Origin: XBB1006 sp051877515
GTDB taxonomy: Bacteria; Bacillota; Clostridia; Lachnospirales; Lachnospiraceae
Reading direction: 5' to 3'
Assembly (NCBI GenBank): GCA_051877515.1
Contig: JBJEIY010000012.1
Span: 1-54,223 of the forward strand
DNA: 54,223 nt
In this document: positions 16,798 through 26,220 of the stretch, in pieces
How the letters are laid out: each line of letters starts with the position of its first letter
Position numbering within the stretch: the first letter of the stretch is position 1
Notes under the pieces: model-generated
Database searches by the model: none
What the model was told of the DNA's origin: nothing
The model's input: only the letters and a program-made list of their open reading frames with translations
Program-made: the position numbers and the translations under genes

Positions 16798-17055
16798 TTA
16801 ATGAGTTTTGTCATAGGCAGCCTGGCAGGCGCGTGCAAGCTGGTCTGCGCAGCTGGTTGGTTTTGGTCCGCAGGTGTTGCCGGATAACAGGCTGATAATA
16901 TCGGAAATATCCATACCTTCCACAAGTTTGGAAACGGCCTTTAAATTTCCGTCACAGCCACCCTGAAAGGATACATTGTGAATCGTATTTCCGTCCAGAT
17001 CAAAGTCTATCTGTCTGGAACAGGTACCTACGGTTGCATAACTAAAGTGTTCCAT
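16798..17055 (-). CDS. TSCPD domain protein, TIGR03905 family
   Basis: An 85-aa protein that consists of a single TSCPD domain. Key elements are VGTCSRQIDF, FQGGCDGN and the C-terminal TSCADQLARA. The Cys residues are positioned as in the zinc-binding-like TSCPD fold, which also occurs at the C-terminus of some ribonucleotide reductases. The stand-alone form is widespread in Clostridia and has no established function. ATG 17055 is preceded by AAGGGAG. The gene stands alone between the EAL sensor and the divergent secA. Confidence 0.85.
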   Translation of the reverse strand: MEHFSYATVGTCSRQIDFDLDGNTIHNVSFQGGCDGNLKAVSKLVEGMDISDIISLLSGNTCGPKPTSCADQLARACQAAYDKTH

Positions 17056-17086
17056 GTTTTTTCTCCCTTCGTAAATTTTTGAGCCT

Positions 17087-17095
17087 ATTATAGCA
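17087..17095 (-). promoter_or_regulatory. Extended -10 of the TSCPD gene
   Basis: On the minus strand TGCTATAAT (17095-17087), about 32 nt before the ATG. No good -35 is visible, as is usual for extended -10 promoters. Confidence 0.5.
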
Positions 17096-17147
17096 TAAAA
17101 CAGGATAATGTGAATCCATATTTTATGGAAAGTTTATTGTTTTTATG

Positions 17148-17190
17148 TTGTAGATTGGGGTGGAAGGTGTTACAATATTGCTATTGTAAC
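17148..17190 (+). promoter_or_regulatory. secA promoter overlapped by a perfect 9-4-9 inverted repeat
   Basis: -35 TTGTAG (17148-17153) is 17 nt from an extended -10, TGTTACAAT (17168-17176). The arms GTTACAATA (17169-17177) and TATTGTAAC (17182-17190) are perfectly complementary across 4 nt and cover both the -10 and the expected transcription start. This is where a repressor would bind. If transcribed in part it would not form a full hairpin, so a DNA operator is more likely than an RNA structure. Confidence 0.65.
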
Positions 17191-17211
17191 GAAGTTTAGA
17201 GGAGAATGAAA

Positions 17212-19773
17212 ATGAGTATCTTTTCGAATGTTTTTGGGACACATAGTGAGCGAGAATTAAAGCGTATTTATCCATTGGTGGATAAGATTGAAGCATTGCG
17301 TCCCGAAATGCAGGAATTAACGGATGAGGAACTTAGGGCAAAGACGGATGAGTTTAAGAAACGACTGGCAGAAGGAGAAACGCTGGACGATCTTCTGGTG
17401 GAAGCATTTGCTGTGGTAAGGGAAGGTGCAAAACGTGCCATCGGCCTGGAACCGTACCGGGTTCAGATCATCGGAGGAATCGTTCTTCATCAGGGACGTA
17501 TCGCAGAGATGAAGACCGGTGAAGGAAAGACTCTGGTTTCTACTATGCCGGCATATTTAAATGCCCTGGAAGGCAAGGGGGTACACATTGTAACCGTTAA
17601 CGATTACCTGGCATCCCGTGACGCGCAGTGGATGGGAAAGGTTCATGAGTTTCTTGGACTGACGGTTGGCGTAGTCCTGAATGATATGGATCATGATGAA
17701 AGACAGAAGGCTTACCAGTGTGATATTACCTATATCACCAATAATGAGCTGGGCTTTGACTATCTCCGGGATAACATGGTGATCTACCAGGAACAGCTGG
17801 TTCAGCGGGAATTAAGCTATGCCATCATCGATGAGGTGGATTCCGTGCTCATTGATGAAGCCAGAACTCCTCTTATCATATCGGGTCAGAGTGGTAAATC
17901 TACGAAGCTGTATGAGGCCTGTGACATTCTGGCCAGACAGATGAAACGTGGTGAAGATCTGGCAGATTATACCAAGATGGATGCATTGATGGGTGTAGTC
18001 CAGGAGGAAACCGGAGACTTCATCGTGAACGAGAAGGACAAGGTGGTGAACCTCACTGCAGAGGGTGTGAAGAAAGTAGAGAATTTCTTTAAGATCGAGA
18101 ACCTTGCAGATGCGGAGAACCTGGAAATCCAGCATAATATCATTCTGGCATTGCGGGCACATAACCTGATGTTTAAGGATAAGGATTATGTGGTAAAAGA
18201 CGATGAGGTTCTGATCGTGGATGAGTTTACCGGACGTATCATGCCGGGAAGACGCTATTCCGATGGCCTGCACCAGGCGATAGAGGCAAAAGAGCATGTC
18301 AAAGTCAAACGAGAGAGTAAGACACTTGCTACCATTACGTTCCAGAACTTTTTCAATAAATACAAGAAGAAAGCCGGAATGACCGGTACGGCGTTGACAG
18401 AGGAAAAAGAGTTCCGGGATATTTACGGAATGGATGTTATAGAGATTCCTACCAATAAGCCGGTAATTCGTGTGGATCATGATGATTCTGTTTATAAAAC
18501 CCATAAAGAGAAACTCCACGAAGTTGTGGAGGAGATCATTGCTTCCCATGAGAAAGGACAACCGGTTCTGGTGGGTACCATTACCATTGAGGCTTCCGAA
18601 GAGCTGAGTGCATTACTCCGTAAACGTGGAATCCACCATAATGTACTCAATGCCAAATTCCACGAAATGGAGGCAGAGATCGTAGCACAGGCCGGACAGC
18701 ATGGTGCAGTAACCATTGCCACGAATATGGCAGGCCGTGGTACGGATATTAAGCTGGATGAGGAGGCAAAAGCGGCAGGCGGTCTGAAGATCATTGGTAC
18801 GGAGCGCCATGAATCCCGTCGTATTGACAATCAGTTGCGTGGACGTTCCGGACGTCAGGGGGATCCCGGTGAATCCAAGTTCTTCATTTCTCTGGAAGAT
18901 GACCTGATGCGTTTGTTTGGTTCGGAACGTTTGATCTCCATGTTCAATGCTGTAGGTGTGCCGGAGAATGAGCCGATCCAGCATAAAATGCTTTCGGATG
19001 CCATTTTAAAAGCGCAGCAGAAGATAGAAGGCAATAACTTCGGCGTTCGTAAGAATCTGCTTGAATATGACCAGGTCATGAATGAGCAGCGAGAGATCAT
19101 CTATGCGGAACGACGCAGAGTACTGGAAGGGGAAAGCATGAGAGATTCCATTTTCCAGATGCTGGATGACGTGGTAGACAGTCAGATAAGTCTGTGTTAC
19201 GGACAAGGCGGTGAAGACTGGGATCTGAAGGAATTAAATGAACTGTTGCTTCCCATCTTCCCCATGAAGCCTGTTACGTCAGAAGATGTAAAAGGCAAAG
19301 GAAAACAGGAATTGGCAGAAGAACTGAAAGAACGCGTAGAAGAACTGTATCGACAGAAGGAAGCGGAGTTTCCGGAAGAAGAAGCAATCCGTGAACTGGA
19401 GCGTGTGATCCTGTTAAAGGTTATTGACCGCAAATGGATGGATCACATTGATGACATGGAACAGCTTCGCCAGGGTATCGGATTGCAGGCCTATGCGCAA
19501 AGGGATCCGCTGGTGGAATATAAGAACATCGGCTATGATATGTTTGATGCCATGACGGCTGCCATCCAGGAGGATACCGTGAAGCTTCTTTTGCATATTA
19601 AAGTGGAGCAGAAGGTAGAACGGGAACAGGTGGCAAAGGTAACCGGAACCAATAAAGATAACTCCGGTGTAAAGCAACCGAAAAAGCGGGAACATGACAA
19701 GATCTATCCTAATGATCCCTGCCCGTGCGGAAGCGGAAAGAAGTACAAGCAATGCTGCGGACGCAGAGCATAG
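17212..19773 (+). CDS. secA: Preprotein translocase ATPase SecA
   Basis: The motor that drives unfolded preproteins through SecYEG. At 853 aa it has the complete layout: Walker A MKTGEGKTL near residue 99, DEAD-type box DEVDSVL near 206, preprotein cross-linking domain, second ATPase domain with GRGTDI and QLRGRSGRQGD, helical scaffold, and a C-terminal SEC-C zinc motif (CPCGSGKKYKQCCG) used for SecB/ribosome contacts. ATG 17206 is only 1 nt from AGAGGAG while ATG 17212 is 7 nt from it, so 17212 is used. prfB, which often follows secA in Firmicutes, is not here; a terminator and uvrB follow instead. Confidence 0.97.
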   Translation: MSIFSNVFGTHSERELKRIYPLVDKIEALRPEMQELTDEELRAKTDEFKKRLAEGETLDDLLVEAFAVVREGAKRAIGLEPYRVQIIGGIVLHQGRIAEMKTGEGKTLVSTMPAYLNALEGKGVHIVTVNDYLASRDAQWMGKVHEFLGLTVGVVLNDMDHDERQKAYQCDITYITNNELGFDYLRDNMVIYQEQLVQRELSYAIIDEVDSVLIDEARTPLIISGQSGKSTKLYEACDILARQMKRGEDLADYTKMDALMGVVQEETGDFIVNEKDKVVNLTAEGVKKVENFFKIENLADAENLEIQHNIILALRAHNLMFKDKDYVVKDDEVLIVDEFTGRIMPGRRYSDGLHQAIEAKEHVKVKRESKTLATITFQNFFNKYKKKAGMTGTALTEEKEFRDIYGMDVIEIPTNKPVIRVDHDDSVYKTHKEKLHEVVEEIIASHEKGQPVLVGTITIEASEELSALLRKRGIHHNVLNAKFHEMEAEIVAQAGQHGAVTIATNMAGRGTDIKLDEEAKAAGGLKIIGTERHESRRIDNQLRGRSGRQGDPGESKFFISLEDDLMRLFGSERLISMFNAVGVPENEPIQHKMLSDAILKAQQKIEGNNFGVRKNLLEYDQVMNEQREIIYAERRRVLEGESMRDSIFQMLDDVVDSQISLCYGQGGEDWDLKELNELLLPIFPMKPVTSEDVKGKGKQELAEELKERVEELYRQKEAEFPEEEAIRELERVILLKVIDRKWMDHIDDMEQLRQGIGLQAYAQRDPLVEYKNIGYDMFDAMTAAIQEDTVKLLLHIKVEQKVEREQVAKVTGTNKDNSGVKQPKKREHDKIYPNDPCPCGSGKKYKQCCGRRA

Positions 19774-19795
19774 CGCTATAGAAAATAACAACAGG

Positions 19796-19837
19796 AGCAG
19801 AAGCGGACCGAAACACCGGTGGCTTCTGCTTTGTTTT
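19796..19837 (+). terminator. secA terminator
   Basis: AGCAGAAGC (19796-19804) pairs with GCTTCTGCT (19822-19830). A smaller ACCG/CGGT stem lies inside the loop, and TTGTTTT follows. Confidence 0.75.
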
Positions 19838-19887
19838 ATGCGCGGCAGTTGAGGCTGTCATCAGACACAATTTGTTGCAAGAGGATG

Positions 19888-19929
19888 CGAACTTTTGTTC
19901 TGTACTTTTGAACGGTTCTGTGATATGAT
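19888..19929 (+). promoter_or_regulatory. uvrB promoter with a LexA (SOS) box
   Basis: CGAACTTTTGTTCT at 19888-19901 fits the Gram-positive LexA/DinR box (CGAAC-N4-GTTYG) at all but the last base. It occupies the -35 region of an extended -10, TGATATGAT (19921-19929). LexA bound there would block uvrBA until DNA damage. Confidence 0.75.
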
Positions 19930-19968
19930 AGCAGAGAATAACAGGAGAGGGTACAGGAGGAGTCATTC

Positions 19969-21960
19969 ATGGATCATTTTGTTTTACATTCTGAATACAA
20001 ACCTACCGGCGACCAGCCACAGGCTATTGAGAATCTGGTGAAAGGGTTTCAGGAAGGTAACCAGTTTGAGACTCTGCTGGGAGTGACAGGTTCCGGTAAG
20101 ACCTTTACCATGGCCAATGTCATCGAGAAGTTGAATAAGCCTACTTTGGTCATTGCCCATAATAAAACCCTGGCTGCCCAGTTGTACTCCGAGTTTAAGG
20201 AATTTTTCCCGGAAAATGCGGTAGAATATTTTGTGTCCTATTATGACTATTATCAGCCGGAAGCCTATGTTCCATCTACGGACACTTATATTGAGAAAGA
20301 TTCTTCCATTAATGAGGAGATTGATAAGTTGCGGCTGTCAGCCACGGCATCTTTGGTAGAGCGCAGGGATGTGATCGTGGTATCTTCCGTATCCTGTATC
20401 TATGGACTGGGTATGCCTACCGACTATATCAATATGATGGTATCCCTTCGTCCCGGAATGGAAAAAGACCGGGATGATGTGATCCGGGAACTCATTGATA
20501 TCCAGTATGACAGAAACGAAATGGACTTTCACAGAGGTACTTTCCGGGTCAGAGGAGATGTGCTGGAAGTCTTTCCGGCCAATTATGGAGATACGGCCAT
20601 CCGGATTGAATTTTTCGGTGATGAGATTGACCGGATCACGGAGGTTGATGTACTGACGGGAGAGGTGAAGGCACGGCTGGATCATATTGCTATCTTCCCG
20701 GCTTCTCATTATGTGATCCCGCAGGAAAAGATCATGCAGGCCACGGAAAACATTCTGGAAGAAATGGAGGAGAGGGTAAAATATTTTAAGAGCGAGGACA
20801 AACTGTTAGAGGCCCAGAGGATAAGAGAACGTACCAGTTTTGATGTTGAGATGATCCGGGAGACCGGATTTTGTTCCGGCATTGAGAATTATTCCAGGCA
20901 TCTTTCCGGGTTAAAACCGGGTCAGCCGCCCTATACCTTGATGGATTATTTTCCGGAGGATTTTCTTATTATCGTAGATGAGTCCCACATTACCCTGCCT
21001 CAGGTCAGGGGTATGTTTGCGGGAGATCAGTCTAGAAAGACCACACTGGTGGATTATGGATTTCGACTGCCCTCCGCGAAGGATAACCGGCCTTTAAGTT
21101 TTACGGAATTTGAAAATAAGATCGATCAGATGATGTTTGTGTCCGCTACGCCTTCCGAGTATGAGAAGGAGCATGAAATGCTGCGGGTAGAACAGATCAT
21201 CCGGCCTACCGGTCTTCTGGATCCGGAAATTTCGGTGCGCCCTGTGGCGGGTCAGATTGATGATCTTTTAGGAGAGATCCGTAAGGAGACGGGGGCTGGT
21301 CATAAGGTATTGGTTACGACCCTGACTAAGAAAATGGCAGAGGATCTGACGGATTATCTGCGGGATGTGGGAATTAAGGTAAAGTACCTGCATTCAGATA
21401 TTGATACCCTGGAACGTTCCGAGATCATCCGGGATTTAAGACTGGGTGTGTTTGATGTGTTGGTGGGAATTAACTTACTACGGGAAGGATTGGATATTCC
21501 GGAGATTACCCTGGTGGCGATTCTGGACGCGGATAAAGAAGGATTTTTGCGTTCGGAGACATCCCTGATCCAGACAGTTGGGCGTGCAGCCCGAAACAGC
21601 GAAGGCCATGTGATCATGTATGCGGACAGTATCACAGATTCCATGCGGGTGGCCATTGATGAGACTGCGAGAAGACGGACCCTCCAGCAGGAGTATAATG
21701 AACAGCATGGCATCACCCCCACCACCATTAAGAAGGCAGTGCGGGAGCTCATCAGCATCACCAAGAAGGTTGCAGAGGAAGAAGCAAAGTTTGCCAAGGA
21801 TCCGGAATCCATGGACAAAAAAGAACTGCAAAAGTGCATCGACAATCTGAAGAAACAGATGAACCGGGCGGCAGCAGACCTGAATTTCGAAGCAGCGGCA
21901 CAGCTGCGTGATCAGATGATAGAAATGCGTAAGATGTTGGAAGAGATAGAGAAATCCTGA
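19969..21960 (+). CDS. uvrB: Excinuclease ABC subunit B
   Basis: The damage-verifying helicase-like subunit of nucleotide excision repair. At 663 aa: Walker A GVTGSGKTF near residue 38, the beta-hairpin region YYDYYQPEAY that inserts between strands, SAT-type helicase motifs, QTVGRAARN near the end of domain 3, and a C-terminal UVR motif (LNFEAAAQLRDQM) that contacts UvrC. AGGAGGAG precedes the ATG. uvrA follows after 36 nt; uvrC is not in the window. Confidence 0.97.
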   Translation: MDHFVLHSEYKPTGDQPQAIENLVKGFQEGNQFETLLGVTGSGKTFTMANVIEKLNKPTLVIAHNKTLAAQLYSEFKEFFPENAVEYFVSYYDYYQPEAYVPSTDTYIEKDSSINEEIDKLRLSATASLVERRDVIVVSSVSCIYGLGMPTDYINMMVSLRPGMEKDRDDVIRELIDIQYDRNEMDFHRGTFRVRGDVLEVFPANYGDTAIRIEFFGDEIDRITEVDVLTGEVKARLDHIAIFPASHYVIPQEKIMQATENILEEMEERVKYFKSEDKLLEAQRIRERTSFDVEMIRETGFCSGIENYSRHLSGLKPGQPPYTLMDYFPEDFLIIVDESHITLPQVRGMFAGDQSRKTTLVDYGFRLPSAKDNRPLSFTEFENKIDQMMFVSATPSEYEKEHEMLRVEQIIRPTGLLDPEISVRPVAGQIDDLLGEIRKETGAGHKVLVTTLTKKMAEDLTDYLRDVGIKVKYLHSDIDTLERSEIIRDLRLGVFDVLVGINLLREGLDIPEITLVAILDADKEGFLRSETSLIQTVGRAARNSEGHVIMYADSITDSMRVAIDETARRRTLQQEYNEQHGITPTTIKKAVRELISITKKVAEEEAKFAKDPESMDKKELQKCIDNLKKQMNRAAADLNFEAAAQLRDQMIEMRKMLEEIEKS

Positions 21961-21996
21961 TGAAACATAATTTATGAATAGAAGAGGCAGTAAACG

Positions 21997-24828
21997 ATGA
22001 GTGAAACCAAGAAGTACATTAAGATCAGGGGAGCCTGTGAGCATAACCTGAAAAATATCGATCTGGATCTTCCCAGAGACGAGTTCATTGTATTGACGGG
22101 ATTGAGTGGTTCCGGTAAATCCTCTCTGGCATTTGATACCATTTATGCAGAGGGACAGCGCCGATATATGGAGTCTTTGTCCTCCTATGCAAGACAGTTT
22201 TTAGGACAGATGGAAAAACCGAATGTGGAGAAGATTGAAGGACTTTCTCCTGCCATCTCCATAGATCAGAAATCTACCAACCGTAATCCCCGTTCCACGG
22301 TGGGAACCGTAACGGAGATCTATGATTATCTGCGTCTGCTGTATGCAAGGGTGGGCGTGGTGCATTGCCCGGAATGCGGCAGAGTGATCACCAGACAGTC
22401 TGTGGATCAGATGGTGGATCAGATCATGGCACTTCCGGAAGGCACTAAGATCCAGCTTCTGGCACCGGTGGTGAGAGGCCGGAAAGGAGAGCATCAGAAA
22501 CTGTTTGAACGGGCGAGAAAAAGCGGTTATGTCAGAGTCATTGTAGACGGCAACATGTATGAACTGACAGAAGAGATTAAGCTAGAGAAAAACAACAAAC
22601 ATAACATCGAGATCGTGGTAGATCGTCTGATCGTGAAACCAGGTATGGAAAAAAGACTGACGGATTCTGTGGAAACCGTGTTAAATCTGGCCGAAGGACT
22701 GATGAGTGTGGATGTTATCGGAGGAGACATGATGCAGTTTTCCCAGAGCTTTTCCTGTCCGGATTGCGGAATCAGTATCAGCGAAGTGGAGCCGCGCAGT
22801 TTCTCTTTTAACAATCCTTTCGGAGCCTGCCCGGAATGTGCAGGTCTTGGTTATAAAATGGAATTTGATGTGGATCTTATGATCCCGGACAGAACCTTAA
22901 GTTTGAAGGAAGGAGCCATTCAGGCTATGGGATGGCAGTCCTCCACGGACGCCAAAAGCTTTACCCATGCCATTCTGGTGGCACTGGGCAAAGAATACGG
23001 ATTTAGTCTGGATACGCCTTTCGAGGAACTGTCGGAGACAGCCCGGAAGGTACTGATCGAGGGAACCGGAGGAAAAGAAGTTAAGGTGCATTATAAAGGA
23101 CAGAGGGGAGAAGGCGTCTATGATGTAGCCTTCGAAGGTCTGATCCGGAATGAAGAACGGCGATACCGGGAGACCAGTTCCGATGTCATGAAAAAGGAAT
23201 ATGAAAGCTATATGCGGATCACTCCCTGCAGCTGCTGTCACGGACAGCGGTTGAAAAGGGAATCCCTTGCGGTAACGGTAGGCGACAAAAATATCTACGA
23301 AACCACGCAGTTATCCATCCGTGACCTGCAGAACTATATGGAAGATTTGAAACTCACAGCGCAACAGGAGCTGATCGGAGCTCAGATTCTGAAAGAGATC
23401 CGTGCCAGGATCCGGTTTTTAATGGATGTGGGACTGGATTATCTGTCTTTGTCCCGAGGAACGGCTTCCCTGTCAGGCGGAGAAGCCCAGCGAATCCGTC
23501 TGGCTACCCAGGTGGGATCCGGACTGGTGGGTGTGGCCTACATTTTGGATGAGCCCAGTATCGGATTGCACCAGAGGGATAACGACAAGCTCCTTGCCAC
23601 TTTGAAACATTTGCGGGATTTAGGAAATACTCTGATCGTGGTGGAGCATGATGAGGATACCATGCGGCAGGCTGACTATGTGGTAGATATCGGTCCCGGT
23701 GCCGGAACTCATGGCGGACAGGTGGTTGCCCAGGGAACGGCAGAACAGATCATGCAATGTAAAGAATCCATAACGGGAGCTTATCTTAGCGGCCGGATGC
23801 AAATCCCGGTGCCCAAAGAGAGAAGGAAGCCCACCGGTTTTCTTGCCATAAGAGGAGCAAGGGAAAACAACCTGAAGAATATTGATGTGCAGATACCATT
23901 AGGGGTGATGACCTGTATTACCGGCGTGTCCGGTTCCGGAAAAAGTTCACTGACCAATGAGATCCTGTATAAGTCTCTGGCGAAAAAACTAAACCGGGCA
24001 AGGTGTATTCCCGGTGTTCATGACAGGATCGAAGGTGTGGAGCAGTTAGATAAGATCATTGATATTGACCAGTCTCCCATCGGAAGAACGCCCCGATCCA
24101 ATCCGGCTACTTACACCGGCGTATTTGACATGATCAGGGATCTGTTTGCGTCTACTGCGGATGCCAAAGCCAGAGGTTACAAAAAAGGCCGGTTCAGCTT
24201 TAATGTAAAGGGTGGCCGCTGTGAAGCCTGCTCCGGTGACGGAATCTTAAAGATTGAGATGCATTTTCTGCCGGATGTCTATGTGCCCTGTGAAGTTTGC
24301 GGCGGCAAAAGGTATAACCGGGAGACGCTGGAGGTAAAATATAAAGGAAAGAGTATATACGATGTACTGGATATGACGGTGGAAGAGGCTGTAGGCTTTT
24401 TTGAAAACGTGCCCTCCATCCTGCGTAAGATCCGGGCTTTGTATGATGTGGGTCTTGGCTATATCAAACTGGGACAGCCTTCCACCACCTTGTCCGGCGG
24501 TGAAGCCCAGCGTATCAAACTGGCCACGGAATTAAGCCGGCGCAGTACGGGAAAAACCATTTATGTGCTGGATGAACCCACCACGGGTCTGCATTTTGCA
24601 GATGTGCATAAATTGGTGGAGATCCTGCACAAACTGACAGAAGGCGGAAATACCGTTGTGGTCATTGAACACAATCTGGATGTGATCAAAACCGCGGATT
24701 ATATTATTGATATGGGCCCGGAAGGGGGAGACGGCGGAGGAACGGTGATTGCCAACGGAACACCGGAAGAAGTGGCAGAGGATCCTGTTTCCTACACCGG
24801 ACAGTATCTGAAAAAATATCTGAGATAA
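21997..24828 (+). CDS. uvrA: Excinuclease ABC subunit A
   Basis: The ABC-type ATPase that finds bulky DNA lesions and loads UvrB. At 943 aa it has two nucleotide-binding domains (Walker A GLSGSGKSSLAF and GVSGSGKSSLTN; signatures LSGGEAQRIRLA and LSGGEAQRIKLA) and the Cys pairs of the zinc modules (CPECG, CPDCG...CPEC, CEAC...CEVC). It is co-transcribed with uvrB and should share its LexA control. Confidence 0.97.
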   Translation: MSETKKYIKIRGACEHNLKNIDLDLPRDEFIVLTGLSGSGKSSLAFDTIYAEGQRRYMESLSSYARQFLGQMEKPNVEKIEGLSPAISIDQKSTNRNPRSTVGTVTEIYDYLRLLYARVGVVHCPECGRVITRQSVDQMVDQIMALPEGTKIQLLAPVVRGRKGEHQKLFERARKSGYVRVIVDGNMYELTEEIKLEKNNKHNIEIVVDRLIVKPGMEKRLTDSVETVLNLAEGLMSVDVIGGDMMQFSQSFSCPDCGISISEVEPRSFSFNNPFGACPECAGLGYKMEFDVDLMIPDRTLSLKEGAIQAMGWQSSTDAKSFTHAILVALGKEYGFSLDTPFEELSETARKVLIEGTGGKEVKVHYKGQRGEGVYDVAFEGLIRNEERRYRETSSDVMKKEYESYMRITPCSCCHGQRLKRESLAVTVGDKNIYETTQLSIRDLQNYMEDLKLTAQQELIGAQILKEIRARIRFLMDVGLDYLSLSRGTASLSGGEAQRIRLATQVGSGLVGVAYILDEPSIGLHQRDNDKLLATLKHLRDLGNTLIVVEHDEDTMRQADYVVDIGPGAGTHGGQVVAQGTAEQIMQCKESITGAYLSGRMQIPVPKERRKPTGFLAIRGARENNLKNIDVQIPLGVMTCITGVSGSGKSSLTNEILYKSLAKKLNRARCIPGVHDRIEGVEQLDKIIDIDQSPIGRTPRSNPATYTGVFDMIRDLFASTADAKARGYKKGRFSFNVKGGRCEACSGDGILKIEMHFLPDVYVPCEVCGGKRYNRETLEVKYKGKSIYDVLDMTVEEAVGFFENVPSILRKIRALYDVGLGYIKLGQPSTTLSGGEAQRIKLATELSRRSTGKTIYVLDEPTTGLHFADVHKLVEILHKLTEGGNTVVVIEHNLDVIKTADYIIDMGPEGGDGGGTVIANGTPEEVAEDPVSYTGQYLKKYLR

Positions 24829-24898
24829 GATGAGTCTGAAAGCAGCCTCATCTGTCATGAATAAAAAAGGGCTGTTGCATCAGAAAGATGCAGCAGCC
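24829..24898 (+). terminator. Two hairpins after uvrA
   Basis: Hairpin 1 starts right after the stop codon: GATGAGTCTG (24829-24838) with CAGCCTCATC (24843-24852), one mismatch. Hairpin 2: GGCTGTTGCATC (24870-24881) with GATGCAGCAGCC (24887-24898), one G-T wobble. Hairpin 2 is the likelier terminator, although its T tract is poor. Confidence 0.5.
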
Positions 24899-25185
24899 TC
24901 TTATGTTCGGGGAGTGTCCCCCCGGAACCTGGCAGATTCGGAGGGACATGAGTTATGAAAAATTATATTAGCTAGATAGCTAGTACATGTTTAGTATAAA
25001 GAGCGAATGTGAAGGCTGTGTGAAGATAGTTATAAACTTTTTATAAAGAAACACAAAAAACATGAAAAAAAACTTTCAAAAATGGGAAGAATTGTATATA
25101 ATGATATGGTAATCTTATGAGTAATCTGCCGGTATTGTGCCCGGCACTCACGATAGAAAAGAATTGGACGTGAAAGGGGAAGAAA
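24899..25185 (+). promoter_or_regulatory. Non-coding region with mbl promoter
   Basis: About 290 nt with no gene. A GC-rich palindromic stretch (TTCGGGGA...TCCCC, about 24907-24925) and an AGCTA/TAGCT pair near 24970 are present without clear meaning. The mbl promoter is probably -35 TTTCAA (25074-25079) and -10 TATAAT (25097-25102), 17 nt apart, giving a leader of about 78 nt. Confidence 0.5.
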
Positions 25186-26178
25186 ATGGCTTCTACAGAT
25201 ATTGGAATTGATTTAGGAACAGCGAGTATTCTAGTATATATCCGGGGAAAGGGCGTTGTGCTAAAAGAGCCCTCGGTGGTAGCATTTGACAGAGATACAC
25301 AGAAGATCAAAGCGATTGGAGAAGATGCACGGCTGATGCTTGGTAGAACTCCGGGTAACATTACTGCAGTTCGTCCTTTGCGTCAGGGCGTTATTTCAGA
25401 CTATACCGTAACGGAGAAAATGCTCCGTTATTTTATCCAGAAAGCCATCGGCAAGAAGATCTACCGTAAAATAAATATTGCAGTATGTGTTCCCAGCGGA
25501 GTAACAGAGGTAGAGAAGAAAGCCGTAGAGGATGCAGCAGTGAACTGCGGTGCAAGAGAAGTGTTTATTATTGAAGAACCCATTGCTGCTGCTATCGGAG
25601 CCGGAATTGATATTGCAAAACCTTGTGGAAATATGATCGTGGATATCGGCGGAGGTACTTCCGATATTGCGGTAATCTCTCTGGGAGGAACGGTTGTCAG
25701 CACTTCCGTCAAGATTGCCGGAGATGATTTCGATGAGGCGATCGTTCGATATATGAGAAAGAAACACAATCTTCTGATCGGTGAACGTACGGCGGAAGAT
25801 GTGAAGATCAAAGTAGGAACCTGCTACCCGCTGTCAGAGGAGATGAGCATGGAAGTCAGGGGACGTAACCTGGTTACCGGACTTCCTAAGAGTGTTCCGG
25901 TTTCCTCTTCTGAGATCGAAGAAGCATTGCGGGAGACCACAGTACAGATCGTGGAAGCGGTACACAGTGTACTGGAAAAGACACCACCGGAGCTGGCAGC
26001 AGATATTGCAGACCGTGGTATCGTCCTGACAGGAGGCGGTGCAATGTTGCGTGGACTGGACGAACTGATCAGTTCCAAGACAGGCATCAATACCATGGTG
26101 GCAGATGATGCCATGACCTGTGTGGCAATCGGAACAGGAAAATATGTAGAAGCTATGACAGGAAAGTCAATAGAGTAA
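25186..26178 (+). CDS. mbl: MreB-family actin homologue (Mbl)
   Basis: A 330-aa bacterial actin that forms membrane-bound filaments to guide lateral cell-wall synthesis. Actin-fold motifs are IDLGTASILVY at the N-terminus, DIGGGTSDIAV in phosphate loop 2 and TGGGAMLRGL in the adenosine motif. No mreC/mreD follows; instead two flagellar rod genes do, which is the mbl-flhO-flhP order of B. subtilis, so I call Mbl rather than MreB. GAAAGGGG precedes the ATG. Confidence 0.88.
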   Translation: MASTDIGIDLGTASILVYIRGKGVVLKEPSVVAFDRDTQKIKAIGEDARLMLGRTPGNITAVRPLRQGVISDYTVTEKMLRYFIQKAIGKKIYRKINIAVCVPSGVTEVEKKAVEDAAVNCGAREVFIIEEPIAAAIGAGIDIAKPCGNMIVDIGGGTSDIAVISLGGTVVSTSVKIAGDDFDEAIVRYMRKKHNLLIGERTAEDVKIKVGTCYPLSEEMSMEVRGRNLVTGLPKSVPVSSSEIEEALRETTVQIVEAVHSVLEKTPPELAADIADRGIVLTGGGAMLRGLDELISSKTGINTMVADDAMTCVAIGTGKYVEAMTGKSIE

Positions 26179-26220
26179 GAGACTAAGGATGGTCGAACCG
26201 AAAAGAAAGGGGCGACAAAG

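Noticed and set aside
24960..24985. AGCTA/TAGCT repeats upstream of mbl as an attachment site
   Set aside because: Only a few bases long in an A/T-rich region, with no integrase or second copy.
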